Of a stretch of 64,000 bases of DNA, positions 46,981 to 57,728 are shown one piece after another. Below the pieces are notes generated by a model. It was not told the DNA's origin. It ran no database searches and saw only the letters and a list, made by a program, of their open reading frames with translations. Position 1 is the stretch's first letter. Every line of letters begins with the position of its first letter. The DNA comes from Gamsiella multidivaricata. Taxonomy: Eukaryota; Mortierellomycota; Mortierellomycetes; Mortierellales; Mortierellaceae. The stretch spans positions 186,001 to 250,000 of the forward strand of contig NW_026251763.1 in NCBI RefSeq assembly GCF_025024155.1, in the 5' to 3' direction. The position numbers and the translations under genes were made by a program.

Positions 46981-49531
46981 TTATGGGAACGACCGGCTGC
47001 ACCGACAATACGTAACTCAGGATCAAGCAAGGGTATGTGCTAGGTCTCTTTCGGGAGAGAAAGGAAGGTAGGAAGAAAGAACGAGATAAAGGGCGTGCTG
47101 TGCAAATGATAATGAGGAATGAACAAGAGAATGCAGTGGATTGGATGCAATTAGGGCTGAGGCATGTTACAGGAGAAGTATCTTTGGAAGGTAGGTAGTG
47201 TAAGATACTGATTGAGGAAGAGTGAAAACGTGTGCGGTGCGAGAAAGTAGAGACGAGGGCGGTCGGTCAAAAGAAGATGGATCGGGAGAGAGAGAGAAGA
47301 AAGAAGAGAGCAGATTGAAGGAAACACCGAAGAACCCAAAGGGAGGCGAGGGCAGGGGAAGGCAGGACGGATGCGGGTCCGGATGGTTGCCCGGTGCTGC
47401 TGCTGCTGCTGCTATCGTCGTCGCGGGGGCACAGGAAAGATTAAAGCGAATTGTAAATGAATACAAAGCCGTAGACTAGACTATACTTGCGCATGGTACA
47501 TGTTGTCTGTGCTGGACACCGTTCCAATCGCGCACTGAATGCGGACTGCCGCATGGACTGGTGGACGGACAGATAGGACAGGCAAGGGGCATGAAGAGAA
47601 GGGGGGCGATAAAAAAAAATAAAAAAATAGCCATGTGCATGCACACGCGCGCGGTACAACCAAGCGTTCTTGCAAAGGGCACTTGCTCGTTCCAAACGTA
47701 TTCATTCGTTGTCCTCGTCTGCCCAGCTCCTCCTGCCATATACCTTTCTCTCGGCCGGCGTCATGTTCGCTGCTGACCTGATCTACTCCCGTCCCCACTT
47801 CCAAGGTATCTTCAGGAGAACCCCCCACTTCTTTTCTCACGAGACAAGATGCCTTGAGCCCAGAAGACCTGACAGCTTCGTCACCCACAATGCAAATTGC
47901 AGACTCGCAGTAATTTTCAAGCGGCCATTTCTGTCTCCTCCTTTTCTCTCTTTTCCTTTACCCATTCGCCGTTATCATATTAAATTCACGACCAAATATG
48001 CATCCGCTAACGAAAATCCTAGATGGTGAGGAAAGATAGGTCTATGCTTACTTGATGATCCCAAACAGCCCATGAAAAGAAGACTCTTTGTCGAGGACGA
48101 ATACTCCTTATCATTGTCGCAGGAGGAAGTGCAGTTGCTCGACTTCACCGCTGCCTTTAAAGGTAAATCCGGACTGGAGGGTGAGCGTCTGCAGCAAATA
48201 AAGAAAGACAGGACGTAGACAACGTGGAAGGGGGTGAGAGAATGGCCGCATGCATGTCGATCTTGTTCCTTGATCTAAATTAGCGGCGGCTCTACCCATA
48301 CTGTGACGACCCAGGACTTATCGACAAGCAGCATGGTTGGATCTTTCAGACTGGGCCCCGTGCATTAGGACCAATGAATGAGATTAAAAAAATTCTCGAC
48401 AGCATTCTCTCTTGCGTGCAGGACATTATTAACGGCGATTATGCAGATCGCATCCTTATTCACTGATGTTAATATACCTTGCTCCAGGCGTCATTAAATT
48501 CTCGCATTATGCCATATAAAAGTATTTTTTTTCCCGCTCCTCATTGAAGATCGTCTCCTTTCCGATCTTTAGTTCCGCGTGGCCCGGAGTGTCTGTGGGC
48601 CGTTCCGTCAATCATGTCGTTTCCCTCGCTATTGTTGAAGGTACCTAGAACAATAAGGGATCAACTGCAGTGTGGATGGGGAACTCGTCTTTTTTTTTTT
48701 TTTTTTGTAAGAGTATCAATGATCATGCTCTTGTCTATGCCCCTGGTCTTTTACTTGCGGCATGGTTGGTCGACAGTCGTTGTTAATGGTCGATCGACCA
48801 AAACAAACCTGCACAATGCAACCTTGTGCTGTAAATTGCACAGTCCGCCAAAAGCCGAGTGGCAAGGGACTCCGTGGTGCGTCGACAGGACCTCTGTTTT
48901 CATGGATATGGCAAGCGGTTCAATGAGTAAACTCCTTGGCCATATCCATGTCGACGTTCGTTGTGGTCCTAACGCATTAAACGACTGACTATAGTCTAAG
49001 GCACCAGAGGACAAGTGCACAGCACTAGGGCAGAACTGGATCATCCTCTGCCATCGCTTTTATTTTACAATGGCTGTGCATTGCCCTGCAAGAATATTTT
49101 CTCAGGGGCGGAGATAAATACGATTCATGCAAAAGTTTGACCATTCATTTTATGCACTGTTGCTGATGTTGGTGGTAGTGGCGGTGGTGATGTTGCGGGC
49201 ATATTTTTAAAGCCCTTCCTTTTTTTTTTTCAGGGGTCTGGTCTCGAGCCTAGGGTCGGGACCACCGTACTTGTGGACAAAGGGGTAGGTAGGGCTTCTT
49301 GCGTAAAACTCACCAGAACTGCTTGTTCCCGTAGGGCTAGTCCCCTTCATGCAGGGCTTGGGGATTCCAGCAGCATCCGCATGGCCAAGGGAAGGGTCCA
49401 TACAGGCTACATGCCACCTACGAATATCATACGCAGATCGAACGCACGCTTCCTTCTTCCATCCGAGCATTAGGGCTTGTAATTAAGCGGCAATGTTTTT
49501 TTAATCGATACACGCGCATTAAACTCGTCGT
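46981..49531. other. 2.5 kb intergenic region, no gene supported
   Basis: This is the upstream side of Rsr1 and the 3' side of Ash2. A 124-codon plus frame at 48614-48985 lacks any family signature and starts beside a T tract. A short GCT repeat lies at 47396-47412. I see no tRNA or snRNA structure. Confidence 0.45.
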
Positions 49532-52516
49532 CTACGGCCGGTCATAGTATGCGACATCACTTCCAAACTCGCTCCCAGAATCAGACTCGTCCTCAGCATC
49601 ATCTCGCTCTAAACCGCGCTCGTGGTCATGCCCCTGATCGCCCCTATGGCTGCCTCCATTATGGTACCCGTGATTATGACGATCGCCCTCGTCACCGCCA
49701 TCCATCTCCGAATATCGCTCGTCATCCCTGCCGATCATTTCAACATCATGTGGGCGATCGTCATCGTCAGAGTACTCGTCGTCCTCACGCTGATGTCCGC
49801 CGCGATGATCATCCTCGTCAGGATCAGCACGAACATCGTCCTCGTCCCCTGCTTGACCGCGCTCGACCACTGAATACATGTCCATATCGCCGCGTTCATC
49901 CTCTTCGCCCACTCTACGCTGTCGTCTCTCCGATGCGTGGGGTCGTTCCTGCCGACCACTGCTGCTCATCTCGCTGTCATCGTACTCTTCTCTGCCACGA
50001 TCATATCCTTGAGGAGTCGCTTGGTCGGTTGCCATGGATAGATCAGTCGCCATGGATAGATCAGTCGCCATGGACGGATCGCCGCCCTCGCTTTTGCTTG
50101 CCGCGCTCTGCAGGCCATATTCAAGGAGGTCCTGCTCGGACACCCACAGCTCGACCTCGTCGACCAAATCAATCAAACATTCCTCAATCAATTTTTCCTC
50201 CCATCGCTCGGACATGGGTCGCCATATATTAGCCTCTTCCATCATAGGCCTGTTCTCGGCCTCCGCTTCTGGATCTGTGCCCGGAGGGTACTTGAAATCA
50301 GGCCCAAAGTTGGCTGTTGCTGTGCCGTTCCTGTACACAGAGATGGCGGGGTAATATCCCAGAGTGCCGTCATCGAACCGCAGCTGTTCCTTCTCCTTGG
50401 CGTTCTGCTCAATCGGTAAAAGCGCAAGTAGGTCCTGCCACATCACGCCCTGGCAAACGCCGTTTTTGTAAACGATAATCTTGGATCCTGGTATAATAGG
50501 TGGCGGTATAGGCTTTTCCAGATTGGTTTTGACAGGTGTTGCCTCATACTCGGCCATTTCGATGTATCGTTTCGTTGGCGAATAGTCTACAGATTCGAAA
50601 TAAAGCTGTCCTTTGAAGTAGAATGACCTTCGAAGTCGTCGATGCTTGAAAAACGCGTTCTCGTTTCCATCCGGTGGAAGCGAGATGTATAACCCAATGA
50701 CATCGCCCGTCTTGAAAGGTTCTCCAAACGGCGTTACCTTTGACATATGCACCGTCTCGCCCGTCGTATCCCGAATACCATAGCTGTATGCATCAAATCC
50801 TACAGGTGCTTGCAGTGTAGCTTTGAGCAGTGGAAAAAAAGAGCAGAAAAGACAATATATTTTAGAAGCCAGCCATTATCAAATAGCAGGATAGCTGTGA
50901 AGCGTTCTCACCTTCACGCCGTGTCCAGCCAAGACGTACATGTGCGCCATCACGTCCTTCATATCGCGGCTCTCCACCTCTATCGATCGTCACCTCATAG
51001 AACCATTTGCCTTCCCTGACACCACAATTAGCACGAACCATTCGAAACCCCTTCTCCGTTGTGATGGTCTTGCATTCTTCGTCAATCAACATGTAGGGGC
51101 TCATGTCCTCTCTGCAAAGACGCACTCCAGACAAGATCGGGTTGGCTGTTTGGCGATAGATCATGTAATGCAACAACGGATCCGGTTCGCAGGTGACATA
51201 TTTGAATCGATTTCGATTGTAAGGATGTTCGTTGGATGTGCTGAAGGGTGCAAGGGCTTCTCCGCCTCTGGCTGGGACCGCCGTGTTTGGAAGGGGTATA
51301 TAGGTTGTTTGCGGGATGACTGATGGGGTTGCTAAACGGCGGTTGTTATTGGAGGCAGAGCCCTTAGATTTCTTTTCGGATTTCGCGACCGTGGTTTTCC
51401 TGCTGCCAGTATCTTCCTGACCTCCAGCAACCGTATTAACCTTTCTCTTTCCTTCGCGTGGTGTCCGTACCGATTGCGATTTTGAACTAATTGACTGATG
51501 GCTCTGTAATCGAATAAACAAATGCAAAACCATATAGTGAGAACCAATGACCCATATACTAACATTCATCTTCAACCTTATACTGCTGGGCCGGTCCGTC
51601 GGACGTACTGCGATATGCCCTGGCTTCATGTTCCAAAGGTTCGATTTGACAAGGCAAAAATCCGACGATGCCGACCGCGTCTGCTCATCCGTGGCTGCAA
51701 ACACATCTTTTGAGATGTACAGACAACTTCCAAGAGTTGCCCACCTATAAAGCGGATAGAAAGAAATTAGCTGAGCTCATATGCATCGTAACCTTTCAGA
51801 TATAGAGAAAGGTTTGTAGACCTTGATATGATCAAAGAAGTCCTTACCAAGTCGGAGTTCTGCTTCGATCTGTACATAGTGCCTTCCAGTGACGATCGAC
51901 ATAGGGAAGAATGTGATCCTTCTTGTTAAAAAAGTAGCGACACTCGTCCCAGTCCATATACTCAGCATTGACCGACCACATATTCTCCTCGCTCGGTATC
52001 TTGCTTGGCAGTGATCCTTGAAAGTCCTTGGCCTTCTTGAGATACTCTTGAATGATGAGATTCGCTATCGTGGTAGCACATATCTCCTTCCATCCTGCGG
52101 TAACGCGCTCAAAGAACTCGGGTACGCTCCCTGGCTCTTTTGGTTCCTGATTTAGCTGACCCTTTCCTGTGGACTTGACAGCGCAGACCTTGCAGAAGAA
52201 TTTGTAGTTGGTGATGAACGGTACGACCGGGCCCAGTGCCACTTCAATGCACGAAGCATGGAACCAGTTCTGGCAACCTGAATTGGCACAAGAAGAACGA
52301 TCAGATCAGTGCTACGATCGTTCGTGTTGTGAATTACCGTCCTGCGTGCTCACGTCCTTAGGCGAGTATATTGTGATTATGGTCATGTGGGGTACCTTTG
52401 CATTGGAGCGAGAGTTCGTCGAGTCGCCTGTCGTGTCCACAGTAACAATATTTTCCTTCCCGGTTGATGGTATGTGCGCTATTCCAGGTGAGCTGCTGGG
52501 AGTTGTAGGAGGCCAT
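49532..52516 (-). CDS. ASH2: COMPASS/SET1 complex subunit Ash2 (Bre2/ASH2L)
   Basis: Five exons: 52396-52516, 51848-52277, 51564-51744, 50912-51503 and 49532-50820; 870 aa, phases consistent. The N terminus is an ASH2L-type PHD-like finger (YCYCGHDRRLDELSLQCKGC, WFHASC, FFCKVC). A winged-helix region follows (ATTIANLIIQEYLKKAKDF, then HILPYVDRHWKALCTDRSR). A SPRY domain is split over exons 4 and 5 (KGFRMVRANCGVREGKWFYEV, RLGWTRRE, LQAPVGFDAYSYGIRD, GEPFKTGDVIGLYISLP). These are the parts of Ash2, which with Bre2-WDR5-RbBP5 partners activates SET1 for H3K4 methylation. The C-terminal 200 residues are an Asp/Glu/Arg/His-rich extension beginning with three MATDLS-like repeats (50030-50080). The first ATG is used because it precedes the finger directly. 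Confidence 0.9.
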
Positions 52517-52652
52517 CGTCGTCTGCAAGACCAGGATGCCGCGAGGTGGAGAACTGGAACTTTTTGAAGACTATTGTTACGTCACCAGTACACAGGGGTA
52601 GTCTGAACTTTTCCGCACTAACTCGCTGATTGGCTCGAAATAGCGTTGGGTT

Positions 52653-54317
52653 TTATTGTTTTCTCGCGTGCGGAAATAATGAATGTGCATTAACTTCATC
52701 TATTCCTTTTATCTCGCGTACTGCTTTCTGAAGGAGTGCCGCCGCAGAAACAAAGTAAGTCTCCGTGCACTTCCTGGTCTTGCCATTGTGAACCACTCGA
52801 CCAAGCTCCATCCAAGCCTGGCGAATTGTCTCCTCACACTCCCACATCACTTGAGCCCTTTCCTCCTCCTGCCGTCTTCTTTTTTCCTGCATCTCCTGTT
52901 GTCGCACGGCTTGGAGTCGCTGCTCCTCCTCCTCTCGTGCTGCTTGCAGTTGTTGAAGTAGATTCGGAGAGAGAAACTCCTCTAACGAAGGGCCATAATC
53001 CTCTTCCAGGACGGTTTCCTCATTCTCGTCAATTGACTGTCCCGTTAAGCTCAGTTGCATTGTTGTCAAAGCACACTTGGAACCCTGGATAGATCCTCGA
53101 TACCAAGAACATGTGCTTACACGGTAGACCGTGTCTTTCGTTGTCAGGGCAAGAACAGGAGCGGAGCTATTTGTCCGACAATATATCGATAGCATATTGC
53201 GCCTCAGGCGGGGTCTGAAACGACAACACAGAGATCAAGCCTTCCACAGACTTAGTAATGTCGATCAATGTTCTCGCCCGAGCCGAATCAACTTGGATGG
53301 CCTTTTTACGCCGTGCCTCCTCGTGGAATGTTAGGCGACGGGGTTGAAGGCCGCTTGTGATCTTGAAGTATGTGGTGCGGTACTGGCTTTCCACCACACC
53401 TAGCAGGATGTAGATGAGTTCGTCGGCTCGCAGGTTGCGCTTTCCCGCCAGAAAGTTTTGCTTGAGGTTTCGATGCCATCGCTCCACAAGGTTATTTGTG
53501 TTAATATGTTGATGGTGCTATTTCAAATGAATAAAGTACTTCAACGTTAACAAATTGACTAGAATAAGACCAGTTACATATCGTAGACCAGGCCATTTAA
53601 TGAGATAGTGTATGTTAATGACTTTGATTTGTAGATATAGTATATGTGTATATGTATATGTATTTGTGTATAGTAATTATTATTAAAGTTAGTTTTCTTT
53701 TCACTTCCTTCGTCTTGTTACACACAGCTATTTAAGAGCACCGTTGCCAAATGATAGAATCTCAGTCTTTGTCTACTCAATCACATACCCAGACCCAAAC
53801 CTATTGCGCAAGGCGATCAGAAAGCTGAGATCTCGATTACTTACTGAACGATAGAGAGGTGTCCATCGGCGCATGATTTCCTTGTTGATCCATTGCTTCT
53901 CCATGTATTTGATGAGTACATCAGCATTCTGAAACCGCTCTTTAAACTGCTCCCATTGCTCTTCAAGATCAGCCTCGGTTTTTGCTTCGCGTATTTTTCG
54001 CAGTAGCGGACGCATTTGTTTTGCATTTGCTATCTAGAATTGCGCGAGAAAGAGTCGTGTTAATGGTTTGAGAGATATGACTGTATGCCCTCCCTAGTAT
54101 TTTCTATCCTTACGGAAGTGCTTGTCCGAAGTTTCTCCTCCCATAGTTTCGCGACATGAAAGAGGCACAAGTAAATAGAGGCGCACGGGAATGCGCTTCT
54201 GATTGCTTGATGTTCGGTCTTAGCACAGTCCACCATGAACCTTTCCATCCGGAGGTTGCACTCCCTCTTCAGCCACGAGAGCCATGCGATGATCGGATAC
54301 CTGTGGTTATGCAGTCG
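52653..54317 (-). pseudogene. Mutator-like transposase remnant A
   Basis: Splice-compatible blocks on the minus strand are 54114-54317, 53845-54033 and from 53517 down. They read WLSWLKRECNLRMERFMVDC (second catalytic Asp), IYLCLFHVAKLWEEKL, RRWTPLYRS, and NTNNLVERWHRNLKQNF (catalytic Glu). That is the C-terminal two thirds of a MULE transposase. The first Asp (DGTH exon) is missing, because the sequence is replaced at about 54345 by remnant B in the opposite direction. The frame breaks near 53166 (TAG after DILSDK). The SWIM zinc motif is not intact, and a Glu/Gln-rich coiled segment and a tail to 52653 follow. The 3' end is 137 nt upstream of the Ash2 start codon, so it lies in the Ash2 promoter region. 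Confidence 0.75.
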
Positions 54318-54345
54318 CTGTCAGTCTTTATACCTAACATTGTCG

Positions 54346-55903
54346 CAGCTGAATGAGCTGCAAAAGTGGGGGGATGTATTTTGCTTTGATGGTACACATC
54401 AAGCCTGCGGGTACCGTGTTTTTTCCTTACTTCGTAATGTGCTTAATTCAGCACCTATGTTAGAGAAAGCGCAATAACCAATCCTTTGCTGTATACTCCA
54501 TTATCTCGTGATAGACGCGACACCTACCTGTTTTCGATTGTCGTGAAGAACAGAGAGACGGGCCTCGGTATTCCTGCAGCTTTTCTCTTGACAAAGAGCC
54601 AACAGTCGGGTATCTTGGAAGGATGGCTCCATCAGTTAAAAGCAAGGATGGATACGATGTGCAGCAGCGAGTTTCAGCCGATGGTTGTTATCACTGACCA
54701 GGGCCAAAACGAGATTAACGCGATCCGGACCGTTTACCCATGTGGAGTCCGCATCTTTTACTGTGCTTGGCATGTGCTGCAGGCATGGGAGCGAAAATTC
54801 ACTCTTCAAAATCTTGGTGTGGTTAATCACTCTGCAGAAGAGAGGAAGCAAAGGAAGGACAAAGTAAGCGCAGCTGCATCAGGCAGTATTGAATCTTGAT
54901 TGCCCAGACATACAGTTTTTATCTTCACTAACCAACTCTTTATTTATCATTAGATACGAACTGAGCTTCAAGAGATTCTCTATGCAAGGACAGTAGAACG
55001 GGCAGACGCGCTAATTGCCATCTTCAGGGATACATGGCAGGAGCGTGCGCCAGGATTATTGCAATATCTCGACAAGAATTATCTCGATTCCGATGCGGAT
55101 GGACGGCGCTGGATGTTTTGTTATCGCCAGGACGTTTCCTATGCATGGATAAACACGAACAACTACATAGAGTCCTGGCACAACACTTTGAAGAAATATT
55201 TTTTCAAAGACAGACAACAGCGACGGATCGTCACCGTTGTTTATACCCTTGTTCAAAGGGCCGTTCCTCATTACCAACAGATGTGCATCCGGCACACAGT
55301 TCAGGTCGGAAGAATGTCTCCAGCACGGAGGAAAGCGCTACAAGCTAGAATTCAGGCCATCAATTACATTGACCGCAGGCGAACTCAAGAACCTGAAGCG
55401 GTCCTTTTACTCCAAACTGCCGACGATACAGTACTGAGAGTCCGATCCTTCACAAATCCCAGCGACTTTTATGAAGTGAAAGTTAATTGGACTAAAGGTG
55501 CGGTCGGCCAATTCAGCAGTTGCACCTGTCCCGATTTTTCCAATACTAAAATATGTTGCAAGCACATAGCACTGGCAACAATAGAACTGCCCTACACCGA
55601 GTTTTATTACGAGGGGCATTGGGAGGTCAGGGATTAATATCTTTTGATGGATCCATCGCCGGATTAGGCTGATTTTTCAGCACCAATTGCACCTGCGACT
55701 CCGGCGACTACACGACTACATAGCTTGCTATCTACTACATTCAAGGTCTCTCTAACATTCTGAATATCATGGACAACAAGCACCCTATCTCCAACCACGA
55801 AGAGGTTCTGGACGCTTTGAGGAAGGCTTACGAACTATGCGGCAAGCATATCCCTATTTTAGCAGCTCACGAGCTTAGCCATAAGCGTGCAAGAGAACGT
55901 TGA
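54346..55903 (+). pseudogene. Mutator-like transposase remnant B, catalytic domain intact
   Basis: Blocks 54346-54410, 54464-54863 and 54954-55637 join in phase. They carry WGDVFCFDGTHQACG (Asp codon 54388), MVVITDQGQNE (Asp codon 54696), YCAWHVLQAWERKF, and NNYIESWHNTLKKYF (Glu codon 55170), a complete DDE triad. A SWIM zinc finger follows (SCTCPDF, CCKH). The N-terminal DNA-binding part is missing: homology to the MULE at 33-34 kb begins abruptly at about 54347 in the same codon context (QLNE). A short frame at 55770-55903 ends HKRARER stop and resembles the C-terminal stub at 34516, so it may be a further 3' exon. Without its 5' half the gene is a truncated remnant. Confidence 0.75.
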
Positions 55904-55963
55904 ATAAAGATAATTGACAACCATTTCATATCTTTAATTATTATTATTAGCCGCCCACCTTTC

Positions 55964-56030
55964 TAAAGATTTTGATTCTGGTTTGCTTCTCACCAAACTG
56001 CTTCTCGGTTGCTATTGGCTGCAACCATGT
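55964..56030 (+). repeat. Left terminal inverted repeat of the Harbinger element
   Basis: Begins TAAAGATTTTGATTCTGG and ends GCAACCATGT. Its only difference from the reverse complement of the right repeat is one base (T for C) in GGCTGC. Confidence 0.9.
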
Positions 56031-56283
56031 CAATGGTAGTACAGGAATCAACCAAGAAAGGAGGAGGTGGTGGTCGAAGAAGCAGAATCAAGATAGGTCC
56101 TTGAGGGGTATTGACCATGCACCATGCAAAAATATTCCCACCTTGTTCCTGAAAACTCTACCTCCGCCTCCATCCCTCTCCCGGGATCTCTATCCCTTTC
56201 CTGTGACCTCTTCCTCACATCCTTTCCCTGGGCCCCTTCCTCCGCACCAGCCCCTAGCGCCCTCCCCCTGCTCCAAAGAAATC

Positions 56284-57708
56284 ATGAAGATATTAAAACG
56301 CCGTTACCACAATCCTAAACGCCATAATGCTACCTTCCGTCAAAGGTGCCTTCAGCAAGTCGAGGCCGTCATAAAACCCCAGCTCCTACTCGCCTCCCAG
56401 CGTCGCCCTACTTGACTCTTGCTTCCTTCCCTTTTCGTTGGTTCAATCGTTCTCCATCATCACTTTTCCACCTCCCGCTACCTCGTTCCTCTGAAGCGCA
56501 CTCGTATCTACTCGGCCGAGTACCGCGACAAAGTCCTTTCTGGAGAAGACGAGGACCACTTTTACAACACGTTTCGAATATCGACACAACAGTTCGACTT
56601 TGTCGTTGAATTGATCAAGGACGACCCTGTGTTCCATCGCCGGGGGAGGACGCCGCAAAGAACAGTCGTTCTTCAGCTCAAGATCGCGCTTTATCGCCTA
56701 GCCCACTATGGAGATCTAACCTCCCTCAGCAGCATCAGTCGAACTCTCGCCGTCTCTGTTGGTTCTGTCGACCGGTACACCAGACGATGCGTGCAGGCCC
56801 TGTGTGCGCACATCACCGCGTACATCAAGTGGCCTTCTCCCAAGGAGAAGGAGGAGATCAAGAGACATCTCGGAAGGGGACGCTTTCCACACCTCATCGG
56901 AGCAGTGGACGGCACGACGTTCCCCCTTGTACGAGCCCCACTTTCCGACAAAGACTCTTTTGCGACCAGGAAACATGACTATGCTGTTGGAGCCACTGCC
57001 GTCTGCGATCACCGTGGCGTCTTCATTTGGTTCACCACAGGATACTATGGCACACGACACGACTCTGCGGCCTACAAGGAAACCGCGTTGTACACAGACA
57101 AGGGGAAATATTTTTCTGCTGACGAACACCTCATCCGCGACTCGGCATACGCGCTCACCCCAACGCTTATCACGGCATTCAAGGGGAAGAATCAGCCTCG
57201 AGACCGAGATTTGTTCAACAGGCGCCTCAGGGCATCCCGGGTCAAGATCGAACATGCCTTTGGGTGGCTCAAACAAAAGTGCCCTTGTCTCAAGGAGCTG
57301 CGGTTTGATTGCGGGGGGAGCGTCAATATGGGCTATTTTTCTCGGATCATCATGGCGTGCGTTGTGCTGTATAACATCGGCAAGATACATAATTTCAACT
57401 CGGACAATGATAAAGAGTACGATATTGACGATGACAACCATAGGGACAACGGTGAAGAGGATAGCGATGACGAGGATAGCACCGATGGGGACAGCGACGG
57501 CGAAGACAGTGACGTCGAGGACATGGTAGGTGGTGATGATGTTGAGAGACGGGCTGCAGAAGGGAATCTGGATGTAATTGACCTTGAAGTCCTCCCTTAT
57601 GGTGCATTTCAATCGTCATCGGAGAAAGCTAGATATGAAAAGAACCAACGACTTCTTGGAGAAAGAAAGCGTCAAGCAATTAAAGCAGCCATGGAAGCCA
57701 TGGATTAA
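56284..57708 (+). pseudogene. PIF/Harbinger (HARBI1-like, DDE_Tnp_4) transposase with one in-frame stop
   Basis: The conserved transposase runs in one frame from about 56500 to 57708: RIYSAEYRDKVL, the helix-turn-helix-like LALYRLAHY-type region (QLKIALYRLAHYGDLTS), LIGAVDGTTFPL (Asp codon 56908), LIRDSAYAL (Asp codon 57139) and RVKIEHAFGWLK (Glu codon 57250). The spacing is D77D37E. No ATG occurs in this frame until after the triad. The nearest upstream ATG in the same frame is 56284 (MKILKRRYHNPKRH), but TGA at 56413 interrupts. Either this is a nonsense mutation (CGA to TGA would explain it) or a small intron removes it; a pyrimidine-rich acceptor ending at 56506 is a candidate. The C terminus is Asp/Glu-rich, as in relatives. 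If an intron is used, the enzyme could be active. Confidence 0.82.
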
Positions 57709-57728
57709 AAATCTACTCTTTATTACTG

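Noticed and set aside
48614..48988. A 124-codon plus-strand frame in the Rsr1-Ash2 intergenic region
   Set aside because: It contains a long T tract coding for Phe, has no recognisable motif, and no neighbouring splice-compatible exon extends it.
56716..57612. A 298-codon minus-strand frame opposite the Harbinger transposase
   Set aside because: It runs antisense through the catalytic codons and lacks any motif. The plus frame explains the conservation.
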